DNA from: an uncultured Treponema sp.
GTDB taxonomy: Bacteria > Spirochaetota > Spirochaetia > Treponematales > Treponemataceae
Length of the DNA stretch: 32,995 bases
Direction: 5' to 3'
NCBI GenBank assembly: GCA_937885475.1
Contig: CAKZZR010000032.1
Span: forward strand, 1-32,995
A program made the position numbers and the translations under genes. Positions 23,825-32,191 of this stretch are shown one piece after another (position 1 is the first letter of the stretch; every line of letters begins with the position of its first letter). The notes under the pieces are model-generated. The model ran no database searches, was not told where the DNA came from, and saw nothing but the letters and a program-made list of their open reading frames with translations.

Positions 23825-25288
23825 TTATTGCTTAGAATATGCGGTAAGTGCACCTTCACTGTGCTCTAAGAATTGCTGCATGTGAGAGATGGACTCATTC
23901 TCACCCAAGAATAAGATTCCGTTTCCCTTCAGTTTTTCCTCAAAATCTGAAAGAACATTCTTCTGCGCGCCGTCGTCCAATAAGGACAGCAAATCGCGGG
24001 AGAAAATCAAATCAATCATTGGCAAGGCATTAGTATGCTGGCAGTCATGATATTCAAACATGATGCTTTCTTTTATCTGCTGATTGAAGGTATTTTCTCC
24101 AGATGCAGTTTTTCCAAGATAAGGTGCAAGCCAACCGGATGCCTGCTCCGCAGGAACTGTCATCATAGGAGCGTTTGAAACGTTCAGCAAATCTGTATCC
24201 TGTGCATAAATACGGATTTTAGCACCAGGATAGCGCTTTGCCAAGACGCACGCCAGACTATATGTCTCACAGCCCTTTGAGCAGCCAGGATTCCATACGG
24301 CAATCTGCTTTGCGCTGTTGTCAGGAAGAATCTTATACACCTGATCCGCATAATCAGAAGACCAGAACTGATCAGTTCCTGTTGACCAGAAAGATTTGAG
24401 GAATGCCTGCGCATCTGCCTCATTCTGAATCTGCACGGAAGAGCCAGAACGCTCCTTCTGCCATTCAGAAAAACGATGCTTTACCCAACTTTCGTTCAAT
24501 TCTGAAACATTGAATTTTCCGAATTTCTTAAGACCTTCAACGACGAATTTATAATCATTTGACTGCGTTATGTCGTCCGCTTTTGGAGCGGGAGTCTCTG
24601 CCTTGGAAGCCTTTGCATAGGCTTCTGCAACGCTTGCAGGTCTCTTATCCGACACTTCGGCAGTGGTTGCATTTTTTGAGGCACGTGTTTCGTTGAACGA
24701 AGCCTCCATCTGCTTTGTAATCGATGCCTGACGAGCCTCAAGCTTATATTCCTCCTCATCCTTTGTCTTAGAGAAGATGCGAGAGATGTCAAGCAAGATA
24801 TACAAGCGCTTGCTGCTTTCAACAACGCCGGAAATATACTTGATGTTGATGTCAACAAAAAGTGGATGCGGCGGCTGAATGGAAGCCTTCTGAACGCCAA
24901 CAACCTTGTCAATCTTATCAACGATAATACCGAAGGTCTGCTCCTCTACCGTAAGAATAAGAAGATTGCAGAGCGCATCCGGCTTTTGTTCCGGAACATC
25001 GATATTGAAAAAAATACGCATATCAAGAATCGGAATGATATCTCCACGAAGGTTGTAGACACCTACAACAAACGGCAACGTATTAGGAACATACGTGAAC
25101 ATTCCTGCCTTTGCGATTTCCTTTACATACATAATGTCGATGGCATAATCTTTTCCAGAAAGCGAAAAGGTTACCATCTTGAAGTCAATTACATCCTGAG
25201 CCTTGCGATCCTGCTCAACATCAGCAGTAACCGCAGCAGTAGTCAGTTCTGTGTTTTCATCAGAAATAAGAATCGATTCAATAGTCAT
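23825..25288 (-). CDS. cheW: CheW fused to a degenerate CheR-like domain
   Basis: CheW couples chemoreceptors to CheA. The 487-residue product has a CheW domain at about 36-175, an Ala-rich linker to about 240, and a CheR-like C-terminus. In that domain the SAM-loop region reads WNPGCSKGCETYSLA (332-346) instead of the usual CSxGEEPYS. FSRDLL stands for the typical FCRNVL, and TDQFW (305-309) for the T-x-F-F-R motif. These losses suggest the methyltransferase activity is weak or absent. From memory, CheW-CheR-like fusions are built into the unusual receptor arrays of Treponema denticola, so this is probably structural. It lies between cheA and cheX. No separate cheR is in the window. Confidence 0.9.
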   Translation of the reverse strand: MTIESILISDENTELTTAAVTADVEQDRKAQDVIDFKMVTFSLSGKDYAIDIMYVKEIAKAGMFTYVPNTLPFVVGVYNLRGDIIPILDMRIFFNIDVPEQKPDALCNLLILTVEEQTFGIIVDKIDKVVGVQKASIQPPHPLFVDINIKYISGVVESSKRLYILLDISRIFSKTKDEEEYKLEARQASITKQMEASFNETRASKNATTAEVSDKRPASVAEAYAKASKAETPAPKADDITQSNDYKFVVEGLKKFGKFNVSELNESWVKHRFSEWQKERSGSSVQIQNEADAQAFLKSFWSTGTDQFWSSDYADQVYKILPDNSAKQIAVWNPGCSKGCETYSLACVLAKRYPGAKIRIYAQDTDLLNVSNAPMMTVPAEQASGWLAPYLGKTASGENTFNQQIKESIMFEYHDCQHTNALPMIDLIFSRDLLSLLDDGAQKNVLSDFEEKLKGNGILFLGENESISHMQQFLEHSEGALTAYSKQ

Positions 25289-25301
25289 AAAAACCCCACT
25301 A

Positions 25302-27671
25302 CTATAAGCTCATCATCTGATTTGCATCAGCATCCTGCTTAAGGCTTAATTCCAAAAGCTGGCTTACGTCAATAATCAATGAAACAGAACCATCTCCAAG
25401 AATAGATGCACCAGCAATACCTGGAGAAGCCGTGAACTGATCCTTCAACGGCTTGATAACAACGTCTTCTTCACCTATGAGAGAGTCAACCATTACGCCG
25501 ACCTTTCTATCCTTGGAACCTACGATAACTATATTGCAGTATTCGTCCTGCTTTGTATCCTTGATGCCAAAGAGACGAGAAAGACGAAGGACGCTGATAA
25601 CCTCGCTGCGAAGGTTGAGCACCTCGTAGCTGTCGATTGTCTTGATTTCGCTCGGCAGGATACGCTGGCTTTCGATGACCGATGCAATCGGAATTGAGTA
25701 AATTTCCCGACCAACGCGGACGAGCAAGCCCTGAATAATCGCCATAGTAAGCGGCAACTTTATGCTGAACGTGGTGCCCTTTCCCGGAGTAGAGAAAACG
25801 GTAACCGTCCCGTTCAGTTTTTCAATCATAGTCTTAACGACATCCAAACCTACGCCACGACCAGAGACATTTGAAATCTTATCCGCAGTGGAGAAGCCCG
25901 GCTCAAAGATAAGCTGGTACGCTTCCTGATCGGAAAGCACCTTGTCTGGGTGAATAAGTCCCTTCTGAATGGCCTTGTTCTTAACCTTCTCAACGTTGAT
26001 TCCGGCACCATCATCCGTAATTTCGATGACGATGAGGTTTCCTTCGTTTGAAGCTTTAAGAAGGACGGTACCTGTCTCAGACTTTCCGGCGGCAACGCGC
26101 ACATCCGGAGCCTCAACACCATGATCCACAGAATTACGAACACAGTGCATGATAGGATCAAGCAAATCCTCTACGACAGACTTGTCAAGTTCTGTATCCT
26201 CACCTTCAATCTGAAGGTCGATTTTTTTGTTCAAATCGCGAGAAAGGTCTCGAACGACGCGCGGGAAGCGGCTGAAAATCTGATTGATTGGAACCATTCG
26301 GATTTTCATTACGCCTTCCTGAAGCTCGCTTGCAATGCGACCCAAGTTCTGCGTGGACGAGCGGAACTTAACAGAAAGTGACTTGAGGTTCGCCTCATTT
26401 TTTTCATATGAAGAAGAAATGTCGCCCAGCTCGGCAGAGATTTCTTCTTTGATTTCGCGTGCGGAACGACCTGAATTAAGCTCCTCAAGATAATGAGGCA
26501 GGCTTTCCAAAAGACGGTGTATCTTGTCGCGGAAAAGCGCCTGCGTTCCCTGAAAATCCACAAGCTCTGCGTTAAGCGTATTTGAAAGCTGGTTGAAGCC
26601 GGCTTTTGCAATGACAATCTCGCTGACAAGATTGAGAAGGTAGTCAACGCGCTTTGAGTCAACGCGAAGAACGGAACTTTGCTGGGAAGCTCCATGCTCT
26701 TTTTTGTCTCCGCCTTTGTCGGCTTTTTTCTCCGCCGTTTTTTCAGCGGCCTTCGCCTCTTCCTTTGCGGGAGCGGCAGGCGCTGCGCTGGCAACAGGAG
26801 CGCTCACAGGTTCCGCTGGAGCAGAAGCAGGCGCAGCAGGAGCCTCGTCAGCACCATCAGCCGCCTCAATCACCTGCGCGTCCGTGCAGATGGTAACATC
26901 GCCCAAGAACGCGGTATCCTCAATCTTAGAAGCATCCGCATCAGAAGCCATGTAATAATATACACATTCGTAGAATTCGTCCTCATACAGCGCATCAAAA
27001 TCAGGCACCGTCTTGAGGACGCTTCCCAAAGCCTTGAGCGCGGCAAAAACCTGAATACCGCCGACGGAATTCATAGGATTGTTCTCATCAAACTTAACGG
27101 CAACGCGCCACAGCTTCTGAGAACCTTCGCACGCATTCTTAAGTTCGTTGAATTCATCCTCGGAAAGCTTTGGATAATCAAACGGTCCTGCGGCAGGGGC
27201 TGGTTTTGGAGCCGGCGCAGCAGGCTTAGGCGCAGGCGCGGCTGCAGGAGCCGATTTTTTTCCTTTAGCGCCTTTTTCCGGTATGTAGGACTTCAGCTTT
27301 TCTTCAATTTCAGAAATATCCTCGGAATACACATCGCCGTTCTGACGGGCTTCCATCATTGCTTTGATAACATCAATAGATGAAAGAAGTACATCGACAA
27401 CAGGCTCACTAACTTCAAGACGATCCGAGCGGATTTCATCAAGGACATCCTCAACTTTGTGAGTGAATCCGGACAACTCTGTCATCTCTACTGTCGCCGA
27501 GCCACCCTTCAGAGTATGAGCGGCACGGAAAATTTCATCGACAGCATCATGATTAGTCGGATCATTTTCTATTACAAGCACGTTGCTTTCAAGAGTCTCC
27601 ACCTGCTGTTCAGCTTCAGCAAAGAAATCTTTCAATAATTCTTCATTGTTTGGATCAAGATAATCACTCAT
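25302..27671 (-). CDS. cheA: Chemotaxis histidine kinase CheA
   Basis: CheA autophosphorylates in receptor arrays and feeds CheY. The 789-residue product has an HPt domain with His52 (RAAHTLKGGSA), an Ala/Pro-rich linker, and a CheY-binding-like domain at about 170-275. A second Ala/Pro/Lys-rich linker and the dimerisation helices (RVDYLLNLVSEIVIAK) follow. The kinase has an N-box (HCVRNSVDHG), G1 (DDGAGI) and G2 (GRGVGLDVVK), and the C-terminus is a CheW-like domain. The frame is open to 27731, but the ATG at 27671 gives the normal family start (MSDYLDPN). No Shine-Dalgarno is present. A TATAAT lies 7 nt upstream, suggesting a leaderless mRNA. Confidence 0.96.
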   Translation of the reverse strand: MSDYLDPNNEELLKDFFAEAEQQVETLESNVLVIENDPTNHDAVDEIFRAAHTLKGGSATVEMTELSGFTHKVEDVLDEIRSDRLEVSEPVVDVLLSSIDVIKAMMEARQNGDVYSEDISEIEEKLKSYIPEKGAKGKKSAPAAAPAPKPAAPAPKPAPAAGPFDYPKLSEDEFNELKNACEGSQKLWRVAVKFDENNPMNSVGGIQVFAALKALGSVLKTVPDFDALYEDEFYECVYYYMASDADASKIEDTAFLGDVTICTDAQVIEAADGADEAPAAPASAPAEPVSAPVASAAPAAPAKEEAKAAEKTAEKKADKGGDKKEHGASQQSSVLRVDSKRVDYLLNLVSEIVIAKAGFNQLSNTLNAELVDFQGTQALFRDKIHRLLESLPHYLEELNSGRSAREIKEEISAELGDISSSYEKNEANLKSLSVKFRSSTQNLGRIASELQEGVMKIRMVPINQIFSRFPRVVRDLSRDLNKKIDLQIEGEDTELDKSVVEDLLDPIMHCVRNSVDHGVEAPDVRVAAGKSETGTVLLKASNEGNLIVIEITDDGAGINVEKVKNKAIQKGLIHPDKVLSDQEAYQLIFEPGFSTADKISNVSGRGVGLDVVKTMIEKLNGTVTVFSTPGKGTTFSIKLPLTMAIIQGLLVRVGREIYSIPIASVIESQRILPSEIKTIDSYEVLNLRSEVISVLRLSRLFGIKDTKQDEYCNIVIVGSKDRKVGVMVDSLIGEEDVVIKPLKDQFTASPGIAGASILGDGSVSLIIDVSQLLELSLKQDADANQMMSL

Positions 27672-27678
27672 GCCGTTT

Positions 27679-27706
27679 ATTATATACCGAAACCGCCATA
27701 ATTCAA
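27679..27706 (-). promoter_or_regulatory. Predicted promoter of the che operon, adjacent to the start codon
   Basis: Minus strand TTGAAT (27701-27706), 16 nt, perfect TATAAT (27679-27684). The -10 ends 7 nt before the cheA ATG, so transcription would begin at or within a base of the start codon. Confidence 0.72.
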
Positions 27707-27753
27707 GTAAATTAATTGCAGTTTTTTTCATTTTTTCTTCAAAACGTTTTTTC

Positions 27754-27781
27754 TAAAGTCAGCGGAGTTTTATGCCGATAC
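27754..27781 (+). promoter_or_regulatory. Sigma-28 (FliA)-like promoter of the outer-membrane protein gene
   Basis: TAAA (27754-27757), 16 nt, GCCGATAC (27774-27781). The flagellar sigma-28 consensus is TAAA-N15-GCCGATAA, so this has 7/8 in the -10 and one extra spacer base. Transcription would start near 27788, leaving a leader of about 30 nt with GGAG at 27803-27806. Confidence 0.6.
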
Positions 27782-27817
27782 TGTTTAAGGAGAATTCTTT
27801 TTGGAGCGGTTTAGACT

Positions 27818-29029
27818 ATGAGAAATTCAATGAAAAAGCATGCGTTTGCAGCATTTTTTCTATTAATAACATCATTTTTGTTCGCAGACATTTATTTCAG
27901 CGGCTTTGCGGGCGCAAAGGGCGACTTCTACTCAAGCGAGGAGGACAACTTTGACCCGGCACTTGAGATTCAGTCCTTTTTTTCAGGTCAGTTCAGCCTC
28001 TCCAAAAACCTCATCATGAACACAGAATTCTCCTTGGCTACCGACGACCTCGTAAAAAATTCCATTTTCAAGGAATCTCCGGCACGATTCAGAATAGACG
28101 AACTCTCTCTTATAGCACGCCAGCAGCTTCCGAGCGCCACGAACTACCTGAGTTTTTTTGTGGGAACCTACGAGCCGATTGGTTCAGACACCTTTTTGCG
28201 CAGACAGTTCGGCATTCAGCCCATCGCGTCAAAAATAACAGAAAGCTGGCTTGGTCTTTCAGGCTCAATCATCTACCCAGTATTCGGCGTGGGCGGCGCG
28301 GACGTAATCCGCCTGAACAAGGCTCCAATAGCAACCGGCTTTTATTTTTACGTGAACCATGAGCTGGAGGACTGCTATGTGCTGAACAGCGACCTTCGAT
28401 TCGCAGGAAACTACCGCTACTTTACCTTTGACATTGCCGGAGGTCTTGGACTTCCGCTCAAATCGAACAGCGAACAGGACGCGTTCATCATAGTGGACAC
28501 AATTTATTGGCGCGCAGGAACGAACATCCTTATAGGAAATGCCTACACCACGTCGCTCTTCATTCAGGCGGGGGTTTCTGAGGTGAAATTCAAAAAAGAG
28601 GACGAAGAATTCAAGATAAACGAGGACACGGCCTACCTTTTGGTTGAGCCGAGGTTCAGGACAAAGCAGAGCCAGATTCATCTTACGCTTTTCAGCCTTC
28701 CGCAGGAAACCGTGGACGACTTCATTTTCATCACGGATACGTCAGGCGTGAACCTGAACATTTTCAGCGACACGCTGCACCTGAGCAACAAGACATTCAC
28801 GTTCGGCTTTAACTCGGCGTTCACGTTCCCAAACAAAAACCTGAGCGACCTGGTTTCTGAGCCGGAAAAGATTCTTGACGACTACACCATCACAATCGCT
28901 CCGTACATAACGACGAATTTCTACAACGGAGAGGTTCATTTTATGCTTCAGGGAAGGATTTCTGACCTGCTGGATGAGCATTACGGCTCGGCGTTCAAGG
29001 TGAACCTTGGATATAAAACACAGTTCTAG
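27818..29029 (+). CDS. Outer-membrane beta-barrel protein, uncharacterised
   Basis: I do not recognise a named family. The 403-residue precursor has a Sec signal peptide (KKHAFAAFFLLITSFLFA, cleavage before DIYFSG). It is followed by alternating hydrophobic and polar strands rich in Phe, Tyr and Gly, and ends with ...VNLGYKTQF. A C-terminal Phe at the end of the last strand is the typical BAM recognition feature of barrels. It may be a porin or a surface protein. The ATG at 27818 is 11 nt after GGAG; an ATG at 27830 would also keep the signal peptide. It is divergent from cheA, with a sigma-28-like promoter, and 34 nt before the LUD gene, probably co-transcribed with it. Confidence 0.82.
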   Translation: MRNSMKKHAFAAFFLLITSFLFADIYFSGFAGAKGDFYSSEEDNFDPALEIQSFFSGQFSLSKNLIMNTEFSLATDDLVKNSIFKESPARFRIDELSLIARQQLPSATNYLSFFVGTYEPIGSDTFLRRQFGIQPIASKITESWLGLSGSIIYPVFGVGGADVIRLNKAPIATGFYFYVNHELEDCYVLNSDLRFAGNYRYFTFDIAGGLGLPLKSNSEQDAFIIVDTIYWRAGTNILIGNAYTTSLFIQAGVSEVKFKKEDEEFKINEDTAYLLVEPRFRTKQSQIHLTLFSLPQETVDDFIFITDTSGVNLNIFSDTLHLSNKTFTFGFNSAFTFPNKNLSDLVSEPEKILDDYTITIAPYITTNFYNGEVHFMLQGRISDLLDEHYGSAFKVNLGYKTQF

Positions 29030-29063
29030 CGGCCTTCAGGGCAAGATGATTTTTGGAGAACAC

Positions 29064-29696
29064 ATGACACCCGAACAGACACGAAACGAAAAACTGGCTC
29101 AATGCCTTATAAAAACGCTCACCGCACACGGATTTGAAGCCTATTATTGCGCGGACGGAATCACCGCAAAGGAACGGATTCTTTCGCTCATCGCAAAGGA
29201 CGACGTTGTTTCCTGGGGAGGCTGTGCTACCATGGAGCAGATTGGCGTAATCGACGAGGTGCGAAAAACGCATGCCTGCATTGACCGCGACACGGCAAAA
29301 ACACCGGAGGAACGACAAACCTTGATGCGGAACGCCCTGCTCTGCGACACATTCCTGAGCGGAACGAACGCCATAACCCAGAACGGCGAGCTGTACAACA
29401 TAGACGGAAACGGAAACCGCGTTGCAGCGCTCATTTACGGTCCCAAAAGCGTCATAATTGCCTGCGGCATGAACAAGGTTGTGCCGAACGCGCAGGCAGC
29501 ATACGAGCGCGCAAGGAACGTAGCGGCTCCCATAAACGCACAGCGGTTCAACCTGTCCACGCCATGCCTTAAGACCGGCGAATGCGCGGACTGCGGAGCG
29601 GCAGACTCAATCTGCAATGTGTTCGTACGCACAAAAAGATGCAAGCCGCAGGGAAGAATCAAAGTCGTCCTTATTGGAGAGGCGCTTGGCTTCTAA
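29064..29696 (+). CDS. LUD-domain (DUF162, LutC-like) protein
   Basis: LUD-domain proteins include LutB and LutC of lactate utilisation; single-domain members like this have no assigned reaction. The 210-residue product has GGCATMEQIG, the SGTNAITQNGELYNIDGNGN segment and the strand SVIIACGMNKVV, all standard for the family. Near the C-terminus four cysteines are spaced C-x5-C-x2-C-x6-C (TPCLKTGECADCGAADSIC), which may bind iron-sulphur or zinc. The ATG at 29064 follows GGAG at 5 nt. It lies 34 nt past the outer-membrane protein gene and overlaps the convergent acyltransferase by 4 nt. No lutA or lutB gene is adjacent. Confidence 0.88.
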   Translation: MTPEQTRNEKLAQCLIKTLTAHGFEAYYCADGITAKERILSLIAKDDVVSWGGCATMEQIGVIDEVRKTHACIDRDTAKTPEERQTLMRNALLCDTFLSGTNAITQNGELYNIDGNGNRVAALIYGPKSVIIACGMNKVVPNAQAAYERARNVAAPINAQRFNLSTPCLKTGECADCGAADSICNVFVRTKRCKPQGRIKVVLIGEALGF

Positions 29697-30487
29697 TCCT
29701 GCGCCGCACATTCACTCATAAGGCGGAACGATTCTTCCATATAAAGCTGCATTTTTTCTTTGCGAGGCATGGCTTGGTCAGCGGGAATGTAGAGCGGCTC
29801 AAGGATATGCAGTTCCGCAACCTTCTGCTTGCTGAACAGGCGGCGCAGTTTGGACGGCTCACGCCAACGGATAAAAACAGGAACAAGTGGAACGTCATTA
29901 ACCACCGCGCAATGAAACGCGCCTTCGATAAATGGACGAGGTTTTTCATAGCGTGGCCACAACGCCTTTTCTGGATAGAACAGCACAAAATTTCCCTTTT
30001 TAAGGAGCGTGGTTATTGCCGCGCCCATTTTTTTCATCGCCGAAAAGCAATGGCTGAACGGAAGCGTTCCCGCGCCACGCAGAATCCACCCCAAAATTCC
30101 TTTCATGCTGTTGAATTCCGCAACGGTTATGTACAGGCGGTGTCCGCGCACAGCATGGCGCACCAGCATATTATCAAGAATATGGACGTGATTGCACACA
30201 AGCACGGCACCCTTAAGTCCCCGCAGATTCTGCCGCCCCCGTACCCTTCCGCCGAATGCAATGTGAACCAGAGGCTTTGCGCCCAAAAGCGCCACTGTCC
30301 GCACAAAAAGCGACCAAAGGACAAAGCCTAGATTTTTGGGAATGAATTCATAGTCGTCCGTAACAGGAAGCATCGCATCGTAGTCAGGAGGAAGCACCTC
30401 GTCATTGAACCGCCCTTCCCGTTCCGCACGCAGGATGTTTTCCTTCACGAGCTGTTTTGTGCCCTGCTTTATGCCAGCAATATCCAT
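29693..30487 (-). CDS. 1-acyl-glycerol-3-phosphate acyltransferase-like protein (PlsC family)
   Basis: PlsC-family enzymes transfer fatty acyl groups to lysophosphatidic acid or other lipid acceptors at the inner membrane. The 264-residue product has the catalytic NHVHILD (NH-x4-D), a basic acceptor-region stretch, and FYPEKALWPRYEKPRPF in place of the usual FPEGTR motif, followed by VPLVPVFIRW. The altered third motif suggests a substrate different from canonical PlsC. GAGGA five nt before the ATG supports the start. A promoter with perfect TTGACA lies 60-88 nt upstream. It overlaps the LUD gene by 4 nt, tail to tail. Confidence 0.87.
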   Translation of the reverse strand: MDIAGIKQGTKQLVKENILRAEREGRFNDEVLPPDYDAMLPVTDDYEFIPKNLGFVLWSLFVRTVALLGAKPLVHIAFGGRVRGRQNLRGLKGAVLVCNHVHILDNMLVRHAVRGHRLYITVAEFNSMKGILGWILRGAGTLPFSHCFSAMKKMGAAITTLLKKGNFVLFYPEKALWPRYEKPRPFIEGAFHCAVVNDVPLVPVFIRWREPSKLRRLFSKQKVAELHILEPLYIPADQAMPRKEKMQLYMEESFRLMSECAAQD

Positions 30488-30546
30488 AGTATCCTCAGCG
30501 TAAAAGCGATTCCCTCCCTGCCGCTCCTATTCAACAGAATGAAAAA

Positions 30547-30575
30547 ATACTATAAAATATGAAAATCAATGTCAA
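30547..30575 (-). promoter_or_regulatory. Predicted promoter of the acyltransferase gene
   Basis: Minus strand TTGACA (30570-30575, perfect), 17 nt, TAGTAT (30547-30552, 4/6); an alternative -10 TATAGT is at 15 nt. It sits in the 99-bp divergent gap. On the plus strand TATAAA at 30551-30556 could serve the secreted-protein gene, but without a recognisable -35. Confidence 0.55.
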
Positions 30576-30586
30576 ACCGAGGAACT

Positions 30587-31522
30587 ATGATTCGCATGAT
30601 AAAAAAACTGATTGCCACGGCAGCAATTTTTGCGCTGTCAGCGGCATTTGCAAAGGACAACAAAACGGTAAAAATCCTGTCATCCGTAGAGATGACGGAA
30701 GAGGAGCGCGCAGAGCTTGAGGATGAGGACGATGCGGACGAAAATGACCCGACGCCACAGGAAGCAAGCACAAGACTTAACGGCGAGCGCGATGTTCCCT
30801 ACACAAAGGCGCTGCAAGCACTCATGGATGGATATTTTAATCATGAACTTGCAGATGAAGAAGCCCGGAACGCCACTTTTAACGCCGCGCTTACAGACGC
30901 AGAAACGCAATACGGAAGCGACGCATACCGCATGAACGTACACAAGGCGCGCGCGTTCTACTATTACGGCATGATTCTTATGGAAAACTACGATTTAACG
31001 AATCTTGAGAAAATGGATTTGAGCGACACATCTGAAACGGAGGACGTAAATAAAAAAGCCGGAGAGGACTATGACCGGGCGATAGAATTTGCAAAGCTCG
31101 CACTCAAGGAACGCCACGGAAGCGACGCATATTCAATGCTTGCGCACGCAATCTCGGCAAACTGTACCGCAAAGACCACCGGTTACGTGCTTTCAAACGG
31201 ACTCAAGGTACGCGCCAACGCAAAAAAAGCGGTAAAAGAAGACTTTTCCAACGGCACCGCGCATTTTTTAATCCATGCGCAGGACATATACGCACCGGCT
31301 CCATTTGCAAAGGTCAAGAAAGGGCGAAAAGCCCTGGAGCGCTGTATAGCGAATCCGGGAATCCGCTTTGAGCAGGCAGATTTATTCAACATCTACTCGT
31401 CAATAGGCTACTCCTGCCAGCGGCAAAAAAAATACGGAGAGGCAAAAAAATGGTACGACCGCTGCCAGGAACTGTACCCGCAGAACCTTTCCGTACAGAA
31501 TTTAGTGAGCAAGCTTAAGTAA
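30587..31522 (+). CDS. Secreted helical (TPR-like) protein, uncharacterised
   Basis: The 311-residue product has a Sec signal peptide (MIRMIKKLIATAAIFALSAAFA, cleavage before KDN). A strongly acidic stretch (EEERAELEDEDDADEN) follows, then an alpha-helical body. The C-terminal helices (SSIGYSCQRQKKYGEAKKWYDRCQELYPQN) look like a tetratricopeptide repeat, and earlier helices fit degenerate copies. GAGGA at 30579-30583 supports the ATG at 30587; starts at 30569 or 30596 are possible. It probably acts in the periplasm as a protein-binding scaffold; I cannot name a function. It converges with the O-acetyltransferase gene, 9 nt away. Confidence 0.75.
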   Translation: MIRMIKKLIATAAIFALSAAFAKDNKTVKILSSVEMTEEERAELEDEDDADENDPTPQEASTRLNGERDVPYTKALQALMDGYFNHELADEEARNATFNAALTDAETQYGSDAYRMNVHKARAFYYYGMILMENYDLTNLEKMDLSDTSETEDVNKKAGEDYDRAIEFAKLALKERHGSDAYSMLAHAISANCTAKTTGYVLSNGLKVRANAKKAVKEDFSNGTAHFLIHAQDIYAPAPFAKVKKGRKALERCIANPGIRFEQADLFNIYSSIGYSCQRQKKYGEAKKWYDRCQELYPQNLSVQNLVSKLK

Positions 31523-31531
31523 AAAAAGCGG

Positions 31532-32119
31532 CTAATCGTTTTCCACCTGGCGGATTGGGCGACATGGATTTCCTACGGCAACGACGTTCGGCGGAATGTC
31601 TCGTGTAACGACGCTTCCGGCTCCAATGACGCTTCCCTCGCCCACGGAAACGCCACCGCATATGGTAACGTTACCTGCAATCCACACGTTGTCGCCAATT
31701 GAAATGGGCTTTGCATACTCATGGCAACCCATCGTTCCGTCGGGCTTTTTAAACAGATTTCGTTCTTTCCATTTGAGCGGATGCACCGGCGTAAGGAGCG
31801 ACACGTTCGGTCCGATGAACACGTTTCTTCCTATCGTTACCGGCGCACAGTCCAGACAGGTGAAGTTGAAATTTGCATAGGAATTCTCACCAATCGTCGT
31901 AAAAAGCCCGTAGTCAAACTGTACTGGTCCCTGAAGATACACGCCAGCGCCATGCTGCGGCACCAGTTTGCAAAGCACACGGTTTCGCTCCTCAGCCTCC
32001 GCATCATCAAGCGCGTTGTATGCACGGCACAGCCCATGCGCCTGAGTACGGAGCGCCGTCAGCTCCGCATCGCTTGAATCATACAGCTCACCCAAAAGCA
32101 TCTTTTCTTTTTCTGTCAT
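31532..32119 (-). CDS. Sugar O-acetyltransferase (maltose/galactoside acetyltransferase type)
   Basis: This cytoplasmic left-handed beta-helix enzyme transfers acetyl groups from acetyl-CoA to sugars. The 195-residue product has the N-terminal helical MTEKEKMLLGELYDSSD and hexapeptide-repeat turns (TIGRNVFIGPNVSL and SIGDNVWIAGNVTICGGVSVGEGSVIGAGSVVT). The catalytic-type His lies in LLTPVHPL. The C-terminus GNPCRPIR is standard for Maa and LacA. The frame opens at 32182, but AAGGA eight nt before the ATG at 32119 and the family start favour 32119. It lies after the decarboxylase terminator, so it should have its own promoter, which I could not identify. Confidence 0.93.
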   Translation of the reverse strand: MTEKEKMLLGELYDSSDAELTALRTQAHGLCRAYNALDDAEAEERNRVLCKLVPQHGAGVYLQGPVQFDYGLFTTIGENSYANFNFTCLDCAPVTIGRNVFIGPNVSLLTPVHPLKWKERNLFKKPDGTMGCHEYAKPISIGDNVWIAGNVTICGGVSVGEGSVIGAGSVVTRDIPPNVVAVGNPCRPIRQVEND

Positions 32120-32136
32120 ATGCAGTTCCTTTTTAT

Positions 32137-32167
32137 AAAAAAAATCGCCCGAAAACCGGACGATTTT
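32137..32167 (-). terminator. Intrinsic terminator after the decarboxylase beta gene
   Basis: On the minus strand AAAATCG and CCG pair with CGG and CGATTTT around a short loop, with one internal mismatch, followed by a run of eight T. It starts 25 nt after the decarboxylase stop and separates it from the O-acetyltransferase gene. Confidence 0.85.
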
Positions 32168-32191
32168 ATGCACTCCATGCACCGCCTGCGC

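Noticed and set aside
27181..27290. Ala/Pro-rich stretch in cheA considered as a repeat expansion or frameshift
   Set aside because: Codons vary and the frame is uninterrupted; such linkers are normal between CheA domains.
26679..27383. Arg/Ser-rich 234-aa plus-strand frame over cheA
   Set aside because: A by-product of the Ala/Pro-rich linker codons of cheA read from the opposite strand.
29582..30331. 249-aa plus-strand frame across the LUD gene end and the acyltransferase
   Set aside because: Overlaps two real convergent genes in other frames and has no recognisable feature.
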